From NCBI GenBank assembly GCA_028752905.1, contig JAQNBH010000007.1, positions 45,741,526 through 45,805,525 of the forward strand: DNA of 64,000 nt. The letters run 5' to 3'. The position numbers and the translations under genes are program-made. This document shows, piece by piece, positions 12,785 to 24,548 of the stretch. Under the pieces are notes generated by a model. That model searched no databases, was not told the origin of the DNA, and worked only from the letters and a program-made list of their open reading frames with translations. The DNA comes from Cladorhizidae sp. MBARI D1340-BT2 (Eukaryota > Porifera > Demospongiae > Poecilosclerida > Cladorhizidae). How positions within the stretch are numbered: position 1 is the first letter of the stretch; every line of letters begins with the position of its first letter.

Positions 12785-13735
12785 CACTTTACAGTACACA
12801 TGAATTCAGTACACATGAATTACAGATTAGGTGACAGTGTAGGTGAGAGTGTAGCTTTGTACTGATGGCCTACTAGAAATTAACTAATAGCGAATATGGC
12901 TTGAAATTACAAGGGGAGGGAACAATTACAAATGACACATGGACATTGAAAGTGGAAAGTGCATGGTTATTGATCATATTGGAATCAAAGTAATGATTAT
13001 GAAAATATGAGATATTTAATAGATAAATACAAGGCATAGGCGAGGGAGCAAAAAGTAAAAATGCTGACTTTTGATTGCGCTGGATTGAGTGCAGACTAAC
13101 TTTACATGACCTCCTGTTCTTGTGTACGATGATGATAGTTATATAATGGAGGATGCTAAAGTGATCTGCTGGTGCTTTTAAAGATTTAAGTATATAGGAA
13201 AAATATGTCATTCAGTTCAAGGGTCATCAACAAGAGGGTAGAATGTCAACAGGTGGGACTTGTAATTGCTAGTTGCTTCTGTTGGATCCTCCTACCATCA
13301 ATAATATGGCTATAGGAGGTAAAAAATCAAGCTATACTATTGGCTACATACTGAAAGCGATAAACTATGCAAAGGAGCATGATAACAGCAGCTGAAAAAA
13401 TGGGGGGAGGGGCCGAGCACCGAAGGCGTGGGAACCACGATAGATGCCAATTGGTGTCAATAGTTTTGAACTTGTTTATTAGGCAGTATTGCACTTCTAG
13501 AAAATAGGACGCTGCTTAATTACTAGCATGCACAATCCCTCCTCTATCTATCTAGCTAACTACACAGCAACAATTATTTGCACACATAATTATAGTGCTA
13601 CCTTCATCAGTAGAGTAGGAACAGGGGGGTGGGGGGCAGGGGAGGCAGCTGCTCCCCCTCCCCCCAATATTTCTGCTGTCACTTCTAATATCATATTGTT
13701 GATGGCCAATTATGTTCACTGGCTAATACTTGTTA
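12785..13735. other. Mostly featureless stretch, one transposase-like scrap
   Basis: No gene recognised. At 13318-13396 on the plus strand the reading KKSSYTIGYILKAINYAKEH resembles the N-terminal helix-turn-helix of pogo/Tigger-type transposases, but it is short and runs into a stop. A ggcagctgctccccctccccc motif with flanking G/C runs (13620-13670) is palindromic. Confidence 0.3.
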
Positions 13736-13957
13736 CTTGAGACTAACACCTTGCTACTTGAGGCTAACACCTTGTTACTTGAGGCTAACACCTTGTTACT
13801 TGAGGCTAACACCTTGTTACTTGAGGCTAACACCTTGCTACTTGAGGCTAACACCTTGTTACTTGAGGCTAACACCTTGTTACTCGAGGCTAAACCTTGC
13901 TACTTGAGGCTAACACCTTGTTACTTGAGGCTAACACCTTGTTACTTGAGGCTAACA
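13736..13957. repeat. 21-bp minisatellite
   Basis: About 11 copies of gaggctaacaccttgttact plus one base. The unit is a multiple of 3, so it reads as an LLLEANT repeat in one frame. No start context or flanking coding sequence supports a protein. Confidence 0.95.
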
Positions 13958-14061
13958 CTTTGATGCACCCAAAATAGTATTTTCTTCTGTTCTATTTAAT
14001 GCACTATACATTCAAAAATGAATCTAGCAAAGAGAAGAAAAAAAGATAGTCAGTTGGGCAT

Positions 14062-14432
14062 TGTTGAGGGTTAGTCCAGTCTAACTCTCAAGTGATATCA
14101 ATTGCTGCCACCAGAGCTATGCTTATGTAAATAGCACCCGTATCTTGCAATCGGAGAATTTAGAAGACACAAGGTTGCAATTACGGACAAGGCAAAGCTC
14201 CTGAACCTCGGTCAGTCAGGGTTCTTATACCCTGACTTCCCAGGAAACAGGATGTCACACATTCTTACATACACTCAGCAAAGTTCCATATACTATAACT
14301 AGGTAGGCCCACATAAGGCTATATAATATCTAAGTCTGTTTGGTGCGACATAACTTGGTAACGTTCCCTCAGTACTCTGTGTTAATGCCTAAAGGTCATC
14401 CATGGTTCGTGTTGATGGGTCTGCCCTCAACA
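14062..14432 (-). mobile_element. Solo LTR of a retrotransposon, 371 bp
   Basis: The element begins tgttgaggg and ends ccctcaaca, a 9-bp perfect terminal inverted repeat with the usual TG...CA ends. It is flanked by the 5-bp direct repeat ggcat (14057-14061 and 14433-14437), the expected target duplication of an integrase. On the minus strand it carries a TATA-like gggtataagaaccc about two thirds along, giving the likely orientation. No internal region or second LTR is present, so it is a recombined solo LTR. The clean ends suggest a fairly young insertion. Confidence 0.87.
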
Positions 14433-14544
14433 GGCATCAAATCCTTCTTTCATCCCACAAACTTAGTACGTTTGTTTGAATTGTGTATAGCTACTGGCCA
14501 GGTCAGATAAAGCTCCCATTAATAAATGTTGTGTAATACTCAAC

Positions 14545-16907
14545 AGATACTATCAATGATAATGAAGAATTGAGTGATAGGGGTGAGGAAATTTGTTCTG
14601 ATATCTTAACTCGTGATCATAGTGATGAGTCAGGTGGAAGTGTGTCTATGACTGGTTACCCGGAATCTCCAACATCTGCAATAGTTTGTGTTGTACCAAC
14701 AGAATAATCAACCAACCAACAGATGAAGTCTTGCTAAGCAAAATCGAAAAAAAAGTACGGTTCTGGAATAAATCTCCAGAAAAGGTGCTTTATGCATCTT
14801 GGTATAAGTCATTCACATGGATTTACTTTTGCTCTACCTCGTTAAAAGTATTTTGCTATTACTGTCAAGCAGCCAACAAATAAAAAGTTACAGTTATGAG
14901 CACAAAGGTTCAATCGGCCTTTAGCACAGATGGTTTTTCTAATTGGGAAAACGCTACTACAGGATTTAAAGAGCATGAGTGTTCTCAGGCTCATAGGGAT
15001 GCTGTAGCAGCTCATATTTCAGCGAAGTCTACACCTGTATCTGAAATGCTTCAGAGTTAAGCTGACACTATCCAAATTAGTAGGAGACAGTGTCTGATAA
15101 AGCAGTTTTCTGCTTTGCGATATTTATTGCGACAAGTCAGAAATGACCATGCTGGTGGCTCTAATTTGACTGTTATGCTAAAGCAGGTGCTTGATGAAAA
15201 ATCTTGGGTAGAAACCCAAAAATATCAGTCTCCAGAAATAATAAATGAAATGATTCAGCTAATGGCTCATAAAGTATTACGTTCAATGATCGGAAATTTA
15301 CTTCCTCAGCGGTGGTTTTCACTCTTAGCTGATGAAACAAGGGATGTCTCCAATCACGAACAGCTGGTTGTTATTCTGCGATGCGTGTCAGAAAATTATG
15401 ATATTAATGAAGATTTTTTGGGACTCATTAAACTTAATGCTTACTACAGCTGAATGTATCTTCTTATCGCTGAGAGATTGCTTAGTTTCTTTAGGCATTC
15501 TGTTTGAATATTGCCAGGGTCAGGGATATGTTTGAATATTGCCAGGGTCATGAATATTGCCGGGGTCAGGGATATGTTTGAATATTGCCAGGGTCAGGGA
15601 TATGTTTGAATATTGCCGGGGTCAGGGATATGTTTGAATATTGCCAGGGTCAGGGATATGTTTGAATATTGCCGGGGTCAGGGATATGATGGATGGGGCA
15701 AGAAATTTTCAGGGGCATGTTAGTGTATTGCCAAACGAGATCTGCTATTTCTGTTCACTGTCTTGCTCATTGTGTGAACTTGTGCCTGCAAGATAATAGC
15801 AAGTGTATAAAGCTATGGAAGTGATCCAATTGATAAAATAGTCACCAAAGAGGCAAATAGAATTTGAAAAAGTTCAAAGTCAGCAACAAGGCTCATCAAA
15901 ATCTGGAATTCGTACTTTGCCCAACAAGGTGAACAGTTCGCACTGTATCAATGCAACGAATTCTTGATAATTATGAGGCACTTCAAGTAACACTGGAAGC
16001 ATCCTCGCATGGTTCAGATGACTGCTCTAGGTGAGCTAGTGCTCATGAACAATATCAAACCTACTTTGGCTTAAAGCTTTCTGTACTAATCTTTAGTATC
16101 ACAGAACATTTGTCAGTTTACACTCCAAGGAGTGAACACTAGTGTTGAAGATTGCTTTGCTGCAGTTAATGCAACCATTCAAGCTCTATCCAAGTACAGA
16201 GATGATGAAATGTTCAAGAAGTTTTTTGAGGCTATCAAAGAAGAAGCTATAGAGAAGTGTGAGGAACCAGTATTACCTAGGCAACGTCAAGTTCCATGGA
16301 GATTAAATGATGGGTCAGATGAGCATACTTTTGGATCTATACGTAACTACTACAGAAAAGAGTATTTTGAAGTTATCGATTGCATAAAAGGCTATCTTGA
16401 AAAATGGTTTAAACACCAGAATTTTCTCTTTGTGAGAAGTGTCGAGAGACTGCTGATTGATAGTGCAAATGGCAAACAAGTCACTGAAGAAATTGTTGAT
16501 ATTTACCAAAGATATATTAACATGCAAAAGTTAAAGCTTCACCTTCAGCTCCTTCCGGATCAAGTCTATCAGGATGGAATTCCAGTTAAGGAAACCATAT
16601 GAATCCAAACAATTTGTGATGTATTCAACGTGCAGCCTAGCTTAAAAACATTTATTACAGAAGTTCATAAGCTGCATAAAGCTCTATTACACTATACCAG
16701 TTCACCACTGCTTCAGCTGAACAAAGTTTTTCATCTCGTAAGTGAATTAAAAGTTACTTGAGAAATTCAATGTCACAGCAACATGTAAATCATTGTATGC
16801 TGCTCCACATACATCGGGACAGAACTGATAGCCTCAACATGCATGGGAATTTATTGAAAGAAATGAAAAGCGGATTAACTATTTTGGACATGTCATTTCT
16901 AATTTAG
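14545..16907 (+). pseudogene. hAT-type transposase wreck (ZMYM1/TTF type), plus strand
   Basis: Fourth hAT transposase remnant, relatively well preserved. From 14716 on, one frame reads KVRFWNKSP, FCYYCQAANK (zinc finger), then FSNWENATTGFKEHECSQAH, FSALRYLLRQVRNDHAGGSN, MLKQVLDEKSW and LLADETRDVSNHEQLVVILR, with only two stops (14881, 15058). The CQGQGYDGA motif follows but is interrupted by a 28-bp tandem array. Then come VHCLAHCVNLCLQDN, CPTR*TVR (Trp codon now TGA, about 15937), and a 156-residue open block at 16132-16602. The dimerisation end near 16706-16907 reads TASAEQSFSSRK and IKSYLRNSMSQQHVNHCMLL. It is non-functional. The ends were not identified. Confidence 0.87.
15508..15690 (+). 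repeat. 28-bp tandem array inside the hAT coding sequence
   Basis: About six copies of tttgaatattgccagggtca plus gggatatg. Each unit is a copy of the codons for FEYCQGQGY, the conserved start of the CxGQGYDGA transposase motif, which resumes after the last copy. Confidence 0.92.
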
Positions 16908-16964
16908 TACTATTGCAATTTCTTTTTTTTGCTACTCCTCTAAATGTTTACTAACACCAATCCA

Positions 16965-17832
16965 GGACACACCCACTAATCCAGGACATAAGCACCCGCC
17001 CACTAATCCAGGACATAAGCACCCACCCACTAATCCAGGACATAAGCACCCGTCCACTAATCCAGGACATAAGCCCATGCCCACTAATGCAGGACATAAG
17101 CACCCGCCCACTAATCCAGGATATAAACACCCGCCCACTAATCCAGGACATAAGCACCCACCCACTAATCCAGGACATAAGCACCCACCCACTAATCCAG
17201 GACATAAGCACCTGCCCACTAATCCAGGACATAAGCACCTGCCCACTAATCCAGGACATAAGCATCGACCCACTAATCCAGGACATCATAAGCACCAGCC
17301 ACTAATCCAGGACATAAGCACCCACCCACTAATCCAGGACATAAGCACCCGCCCACTGATCCAGGACATAAGCACCCGCCCACTAATCCAGGACATAAGC
17401 ACCCTCCCATTAATCCAGGACATAAGTACCCGCCCACTAATCCAGGACATAAGCACCCGCCCACTAATCTAGGACATAAGCACCCACCCACTAATCCAGG
17501 ACATAAGCACCTGCCCACTAATCCAGGACATAAGTATCCGCCCACTAATCCAGGACATAAGCACCCACCCACTAATCCAGGACATAAGCACCACCCACTA
17601 ATCCAGGACATAAGCACCCTCCCACTAATCCAGGACATAAGCACCCGCCCACTAATCCATGACATAAGCACCCGCCCACTAATCCAGGACATAAGGACCA
17701 CCCACTAATCCTGGACATAAGCACCCGCCCACTAATCCAGGTCACAAGCACCCACCCACTAATCCAGGACATAAGCACCCGCCCACTAATCCAGGACAAA
17801 AGCAACCACCCACCCACTAATCCAGGACATAG
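16965..17832. repeat. 27-bp minisatellite
   Basis: About 32 copies of a unit around actaatccaggacataagca followed by a variable C-rich heptamer. The multiple-of-3 unit leaves several frames open on both strands. It directly follows the end of the hAT wreck. Confidence 0.95.
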
Positions 17833-18130
17833 ACAGGTTACTCTATTTATGTGGATGTTTATTATTACATTCAGTTTCAACTATCTTTATGTCTAGAAAT
17901 ACACAAGTTGGAATGAAGGGAGGGAGGGAGAGTTGTCCCTCCACAACATCAAGTTTATTTGCCAGTAAATATTAATTGAACAGGAAAATTACACTACACA
18001 TATAGCTGCTGTATTATAGTATTACACACTGTGACTGCATTTTTAGCTTACATTATGACCATTACTTTATCTGGTGATAATTTTGGGGATAAAGTATTTG
18101 CTGATGACGACTAAACTGATGATTCACATA

Positions 18131-18690
18131 GTAGCTATATATATATATATTTATATATGATTCAATATATAATAATATATATATATGATTCATATAGTAT
18201 ATATATATATATATATATATGTATATGATTCACATAGTAGCTATATATATATATGATTCACATAGTAGCTATATATATATATGATTCACATAGTAGCTAT
18301 ATATATATATGATTCACATAGTAGCTATATATATATATATGATTCACTGTATATGATTCACATAGTAGCTATATATATATGATTCACATAGTAGCTATAT
18401 ATATATATGATTCACTGTATATGATTCACATAGTAGCTATATATATATGATTCACATAGTAGCTATATATATATATGATTCACTGTATATGATTCACATA
18501 GTATATATATATATATGATTCACATAGTAGCTATATATATATGATTCACATAGTAGCTATATATATATGATTCACTGTATATGATTCACATAGTAGCTAT
18601 ATATATATGATTCACATAGTAGCTATATATATATATATATGATTCACTGTATATGATTCACATAGTATATATATATATATATAATATCAT
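18131..18690. repeat. AT-rich array, about 26 bp unit
   Basis: Units alternate (AT)n runs of variable length with gattcacatagtagct. A longer higher-order unit including gattcactgtat appears several times. Confidence 0.9.
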
Positions 18691-18767
18691 GATTGTGCAT
18701 ATAGTGTGCAACAAGCTCTACTACTCCTATTCTAATGGTGAAAACTTGGTATCTCTATCTTGCTCTG

Positions 18768-18815
18768 CCCCCCCCCCCCCCCCCCCCCGCCCCCCCCCCC
18801 CACCCCCCACCCCCA
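18768..18815. repeat. Poly-C tract
   Basis: Nearly pure C over 48 bp, next to caatatttctcc, a sequence resembling the unit of the array at 24.5-26.0 kb. Confidence 0.9.
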
Positions 18816-19148
18816 ATATTTCTCCCCTTCCTATCCAGTCATTGCTAGTGTTTGGCGTCATCCACTATCTAGGAGCTTCCTTAAACTGGTAAAGCTTCAG
18901 CACTCCATCTGTGCATGTTTCTATAGGAGAAGGAGCATCACAAAAGTCGATAGTTAGCTAAACATTGCCTCAACATCGAAGATTGCCTTTGAGATCGAGA
19001 AGCAAGAACTCCTAATGGTCACTAAAGAGTGGACTAGATTGTTGTCATAATCTGGTAGCCAAGACACTGCTTTGCTTTAGGGCAGATTGTAGACGAAGTT
19101 CTAAACTCTAGTCCATGATTGGGTGTTTTTTCTCTCCCTGAATGAGGC

Positions 19149-19330
19149 CGGTGTCGCAGGATCTGGTGACCCGCAGTAGTTGGTGACCCCCAGTATTTGG
19201 TGACCCCCAGTCACCCAATCCTAGTACTCAGTGCCTTTCCCCCCTCCCCCCCCCCCCCAAGTCACTGAGACTAGGATTCAGTGACTCCTTTAGGATTCTG
19301 TGATCCCCATCCCCACCTACCCCCAGGTGA
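19149..19330. repeat. GGTGACC-type interspersed repeat, copy 1
   Basis: Begins gtgtcgcaggatctggtgac and contains several ggtgacccccagt and cctagtactcagtg blocks. An inverted-orientation relative ends at 56786-56812. Confidence 0.5.
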
Positions 19331-19749
19331 ACATCTTATCCTCATTTTGAAGTAGTGAGCTTGAGGAGGGACACCTCTACCGTACCGTAAGCGAATAGGG
19401 GCTCCACTAGCAGTATCCACATGCTACTACTTCCAGAGTTTATCTTGGCCATAGCTGACTTTATACAGAGGACAAACCATAGATTGTAGTTAGACCCCTC
19501 TAGAGAGACTAGTAACAAATCTCTCTGGAGACTTGTGATAGCTTCTGGCTCCACCAGCTCTTGGTGTCTGTCCTTCAACTTACATAATTGTCTATATCAC
19601 ACATCACTATTCATAATAATAAATGTGAAAGAGAAAATAGCAAGTCCATCCAATTTTTACAAGTAGCCATATAAGGATTTCCCATTCTACACAAAATGCT
19701 AAGTATTGCTAGCTAGGTTGGATTTGGACTAGTGACTGAGAGTTGACAA

Positions 19750-21330
19750 TGTAGACACAATGACTTGCTCAATAATCAACTTGAATTTTCTCACTTGACT
19801 AGATGGAAGCTAGACCAAACCTGAATACTCGGAACTAGAGGTGACTGTCAGTCCACAGGAGCATTAGAAACCTGAATACTGGGAACTTAGAGGTGACTCT
19901 CAGTCCACAGGAGCATTAGAAACCTGAATACTGGGAACTTAGAGGTGACTGTCAGTCTACAGGAGCATTAGAAACCTGAATACTGGGAACTTAGAGGTGA
20001 CTGTCAGTCCACAGGAGCATTAGAAACCTGAATACTGTTGGGAACTTAGAGGTGCCTGTCAGTATACAGGAGCATTAGAAACCTGAACACTGGGATCTTA
20101 GAGGTGACTGTCAGTCCACAGGAGCATTAGAAACCTGAATACTGGGATCTTAGAGGTGACTGTCAGTCCACAGGAGCATTAGAAACCTGAATACTGGGAT
20201 CTTAGAGGTGACTGTCACTCCACAGGAGCATTAGAAACCTGAATACTGGGAACTTAGAGGTGACTGTCAGTCCACAGGAGCATTAGAAACCTGAATACTG
20301 TTGGGAACTTAGAGGTGCCTGTCAGTCTACACGAGCATTAGAAACCTGAATACTGGGAACTTAGAGGTGACTGTCAGTCCACAGGAGCATTAGAAACCTG
20401 AATACTGGGATCTTAGAGGTGACTGTCAGTCTACAGGAGCATTAGAAACCTGAATACTGGGTGACTGTCAGTCCACAGGAGCATTAGAAACCTGAATACT
20501 GGGATCGTAGAGGTGACTGTCAGTCCACAGGAGCATTAGAAACCTGAATACTGGGATCTTAGAGGTGACTGTCAGTCCACAGGAGCATTAGAAACCTGAA
20601 TACTGGGATCTTAGAGGTGACTGTCAGTCCACAGGAGCATTAGAAACGTGAATACTGGGATCTTAGAGGTGACTGTCAGTCCACAGGAGCATTAGAAACC
20701 TGAATACTGGGATCTTAGAGGTGACTGTCAGTCCACAGGAGCATTAGAAACCTGAATACTGGGATCTTAGAGGTGACTGTCAGTCCACAGGAGCATTAGA
20801 AACCTGAATAGGCCTACTGGGATCTTAGAGATGACTGTCAGTCCACAGGAGCATTAGAAACCTGAATACTGGGATCTTAGAGGTGACTGTCAGTCCAAAG
20901 GAGCATTAGAAACCTGAATACTGGGATCTTAGAGGTGACTGTCAGTCCACAGGAGCATTAGAAACCTGAATACTGGGATCTTAGAGGTGACTGTCAGTCC
21001 ACAGGAGCATTAGAAACCTGAATAGGCCTACTGGGATCTTAGAGGTGACTGTCTTAGAGGTGACTGTCAGTCCACAGGAGCATTAGAAACCTGAATACTG
21101 GGAACTTAGAGGTGACTGTGGGACTACAGGAGCATTAGAAACCTGAATACTGGGATCTTAGAGGTGACTGTCAGTCCACAGGAGCATTAGAAACCTGAAT
21201 ACTGGGATCTTAGAGGTGACTGTGGGACTACAGGAGCATTAGAAACCTGAATACTGGGAACTTAGAGGTGCCTGTAAGTCCACAGGAGCATTAGGAGCAG
21301 GTTTAAATTGGTAGTTATTGTGTAGACAAA
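19750..21330. repeat. 52-bp minisatellite framed by short inverted ends
   Basis: About 28 copies of a 52-bp unit (acctgaatactgggatctta, gaggtgactgtcag, tccacaggagcattagaa). Left of it lies tagacacaatgact followed by ctcaataatcaacttg, and right of it agttattgtgtaga, which is close to the inverse of the left motif. Two unit variants (ggatctt and ggaactt) dominate. Confidence 0.85.
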
Positions 21331-21890
21331 CCGTCTAGAGATGGTAATGTGGCTAGCTATCCCTCCTGAGCTTGATATTGTAGCGATTGACTTTGGAACA
21401 TCTCACTGTATATGCGTCTCCTAATCTTCTCTGAACAAAACACCCAAAAGAAACTTCGGCTGAGTAATAATAGTGTGGGCAATTCTATATTAACTGGGCC
21501 TCACTTAACTGGGCCTCACTTAACTGGGCTTCATCTACAGCTGTACTCAGGTTATAACACCCCCTGATCACACTAAGACAATGACTTGATTTGGTCATTA
21601 CCAACTATCCTGTGCTCATCCTAAATCCTTCTATATTAATCCACTCACTTGGTTATTACTAAGCATCCTGTGCTCATTCCTTTATTCCTGAAGTATTTAG
21701 GATGAACTCAGGGTTGTTGATGACTCGAGGAAGAATAGATTTATGATGTGCTCAGGTTATAGGATGAGATCAGGCGAGTTCATAGTGGCCAAATCAAGCA
21801 AGTGGAATAGTGTAAGGATTTAGGATGAGTTCAGGATGATTGGTGACCAATGGTTATTTCTTTCTCATATTGTATTAAAACAGATCACCA
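21331..21890. other. Stretch without a supported gene
   Basis: Short gggcctcacttaact repeats at 21494-21530 and several diverged ggatgagttcagg copies (21670-21840). At 21371-21409 one plus frame reads LDIVAIDFGTSHC, resembling the phosphate-binding start of HSPA12-type Hsp70 proteins, but a stop follows shortly after and no other part is visible. Confidence 0.3.
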
Positions 21891-22580
21891 TCCAGTGACT
21901 TTCCTCTTGCTTATATCTCCTACCATTCTCACACAATCTCATCTTGCAAGGTATTTAAACTCTCTAAAGCTGGCCTTAACAACTTTCCTTTAGATATTGT
22001 CATTAGCACTTGCTTTTTATGGAATCTGTATGGCCAGCACTAAAATCAGAAATCACCAATGCTAGATATATAACATCACCTAAGACCAAAATGTTTTACT
22101 TCCAAAATACAGTATGCTGTCAACTGCATTCACTCAAGCTGAAAGACACATAGGAGGCTTCTTTGCACCTCAACTCTGAGCAAATACTCTCATTGACCAC
22201 CAACTTCATTCCCACATATCTGAAGCATATGAATATTTGTGAGACAAAACCCAGCCAGAATATAATCAATAGCATTACACATTCCAACCTGATCCAGTCT
22301 GAGGCTCACTATGGCTCTGCAACAGCTTCTATGAAAGAGGCACTCTGCTGAACAACTACTCCAATTCTGTTTTCACTAGGAGCCAATTCATCCTTTACCC
22401 TTCCAAGTCGTATCTACATTAATGATCTATCACTTTCTACTAACATCTTCAATTTTGCTGATGGCACCAAATCTCTCAAACTGATATGGAACAATGACTG
22501 CCACCAACTTCAACACAACTTAGATCTGAGTAGCTGGAGTTCAAGGGGGACATTACCGTACACTATATAGTAGGTGTTAC

Positions 22581-23162
22581 AAAAAACTTGTGGTTACCAC
22601 TTTATAGCTCCATAGATGCCGCAAACTTCATATGGACTTGATATCTAGCTCAAAAGATTGGTGTCTCTGTGTGCTCTCTTTTGATACTAAAATATTTTTC
22701 ATAGATATAACTATACCCAAGTTACTGGAGCTAAAGTGGGGGAACCTGAGTGTCTGATTCCTGCTGTCATTAGGCGCTAAAACTTGTGGTCAAGTGCACC
22801 GTTGGAAAATAAATTTTAAGGAATTTTAACAAAATTCATTTTCCAACTTGCACTTGACCACGTTCTACATTTTAGTGCAAACACCTTGTATGTGGCCACT
22901 GGTGCTAATATGTAGCTACTGGTGCTAATTTCAGCTCTCTAGCACTTGGCAATCTGGAGATATTCATGCAGAGAAATCAGGCACTCAGATTTTGAGGTCC
23001 CACTTTAACTCCAGAAACTTGAATGTAGTTATGGAAAATGTTCTAGTATCAAAAGAGAGCACACAGAGAGACCTATCTTTTGAGCTATATATCAAGTCCA
23101 TACAGTGAAGTTTGCAGAATCTATGGAGCTATAAAGTGGTAACGACAAGCTAATTTTTTTTT
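22581..23162. mobile_element. Fold-back (long inverted repeat) element, complete copy
   Basis: Arms of about 155-165 bp face each other: the left arm starts acttgtggttaccacttta and the right arm ends with its inverse, ataaagtggtaacgacaag. The centre is also inverted: ttggaaaat and attttccaa flank an AT-rich loop near 22825. It has no coding capacity. It interrupts the LINE remnant, so it inserted later. Partial relatives lie at 8675-9020, 52567-52655 and 62456-62912. Confidence 0.8.
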
Positions 23163-23429
23163 TTACTAATTCCCCTGGAATCTAAACCCACTCTGAGAAC
23201 TTAATGCAACACTTTTACTTAAGTATTAGTGATCAATCCATTTGTGAACTAAGTCGTGGCATTGTGACCTCGGACTGAGTATTGCTGAAGATCTTTGATC
23301 TTTCATGCACCGCACTTGAGCCACACGGTTGCCAAGGCCTACAGGCACATAGGCCTATTCAGGATTTCAGTGATGGTAACTGTGCGCATGAAGAAAAAAA
23401 CACTACCTGACCTGGTATGCTCAGATCAT

Positions 23430-23520
23430 GGTAGCCCTAGCCCTAGCCCTACCTGACTCTGGTATGCTCAAATCATGGCGTAGTCCTAGCCCTAGCCCCA
23501 GCCCTAGCCCTAGCTTTCCC
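23430..23520. repeat. CCCTAG short tandem repeats
   Basis: Two clusters of ccctagccctagcc separated by a duplicated ctggtatgctcaaatcatgg. The hexamer is CCCTAG/GCCCTA, related to but not the TTAGGG telomere repeat. Confidence 0.7.
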
Positions 23521-24184
23521 AGAACGTAGAAGGCATCATCTTTTGGAGAGAATCTGAAAGCTCGCCACTAAGCTTATCCTAAATTATCCATCAGAATACG
23601 TCAGGTCATGCCTGACCAAGCTGCATGTCTTACCCTTAAGGATGGAATATCAGAATGGTCTATTTTCAGTCAATCAAAATATCAATCACTTTGTTACTTT
23701 CCTGAAGTGTTCAACTAAATCTTCTCCAGCAAAGCCCTGTCACACTAGATGCAATACTAACCAGCCCTGAAGGGCTCAATTGGATCTTCCTCTTCACAAA
23801 GCCCTGTCATACTAGATGTTATACTAACTAGTCCAGACATTGGTACTGCAACTGACACTTGTAGAATGACCTTTCACCCTGGAAAGTCCCTCAGCAGAAT
23901 CAAGAAAATCTCAAAAACTAGCAAATTCTGGTCCCTTCAACTTTAACCCTTCAACTTTAACCCCTGCAGTATCACCTCTCCCTATGTCAAATGTATGTCC
24001 ACTCCCACTCACCCAAATCTTCATCACCATCTCTAACAACCTACTGAAGTGCGCAACATATATATACCAGTGGAGCTACTGGCATCTTTCACTGTATCAA
24101 CTCATCATCTCATTCATTACCTGGTCAGCCTTTAAAGCATCAGCCTTAAACATCATAATAGGAAGCTAAGGGGTAATGTTCAGC

Positions 24185-24530
24185 TAGAGAAGATGGCAAA
24201 GAAGGCAGAAGAGTGGGTTGGAAAGATGACATGGATGAACAGAGTGAATGGGCAGGTGGAAGCTAGTAGACAGAGGAAGAATGGCGTGGGAGTTTCTAGT
24301 GAGACCTAGTATGCACCCGAAGTGTCGTGGACAGGAGGATGTAATGCTTGCAAGAACACAGATGAGAGTGGGTAGGATATGATTGGGAGCAAGTAATACA
24401 GCAGCAGGAGTGGCAACACTTGGAGACATGGGGTGGGAGAAGCCGGAGGAGAGGAGGAAAGGGTTGCTTGGTAAGCGATTGGGACGTGTAGTTGTTTGAG
24501 AGGATGGAGATATTGGATGGTGGGAAGAAT
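24185..24530 (+). pseudogene. Second LINE C-terminal fragment
   Basis: Plus strand, about 24360-24490, reads RTQMRVGRI*LGASNTAAGV then ATLGDMGWEKPEERRKGLLG, the conserved tail after the reverse transcriptase of many LINEs (GR.ILGas...LGW..l..RR). A stop interrupts it. It differs in style from the LINE ending at 24.0 kb, so it is probably a separate element. Confidence 0.6.
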
Positions 24531-24548
24531 GAGGCAGTATGAAATATT

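Larger units (their letters stand above)
21900..24020 (+). pseudogene. LINE retrotransposon remnant (reverse transcriptase and C-terminus)
   Basis: Decayed non-LTR retrotransposon on the plus strand. The reverse-transcriptase part near 22410-22545 reads IYINDL, then FNFADGTKSLKLIW and a typical DCHQLQHNLDLSSW. The catalytic FADD motif is changed to FADG. After an inserted fold-back element (22581-23162) the protein resumes with HTVAKAYRHIGLFR (about 23325), LATKLILNYPSEYVR and LTKLHVLPLRMEYQ (about 23565-23660), and ends near FNPCSITSPYVKCM (about 23955-24000), the usual cysteine-bearing tail of this LINE type. Stops and frameshifts are frequent. The clade (CR1/L2/jockey-like) is inferred from motif style only. 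Confidence 0.72.

Noticed and set aside
14102..14116. Primer-binding-site-like ggtggcagc motif
   Set aside because: It lies inside the LTR limits set by the terminal repeat and target duplication, so it cannot be the primer site of this element.
19342..19578. 78-codon open frame on the minus strand
   Set aside because: Looks mildly protein-like but there is no recognised family, no supporting splice partner and an unclear start. Left unannotated.
23430..23520. Interstitial telomere
   Set aside because: The hexamer is CCCTAG/GCCCTA in short, interrupted clusters, not TTAGGG runs.
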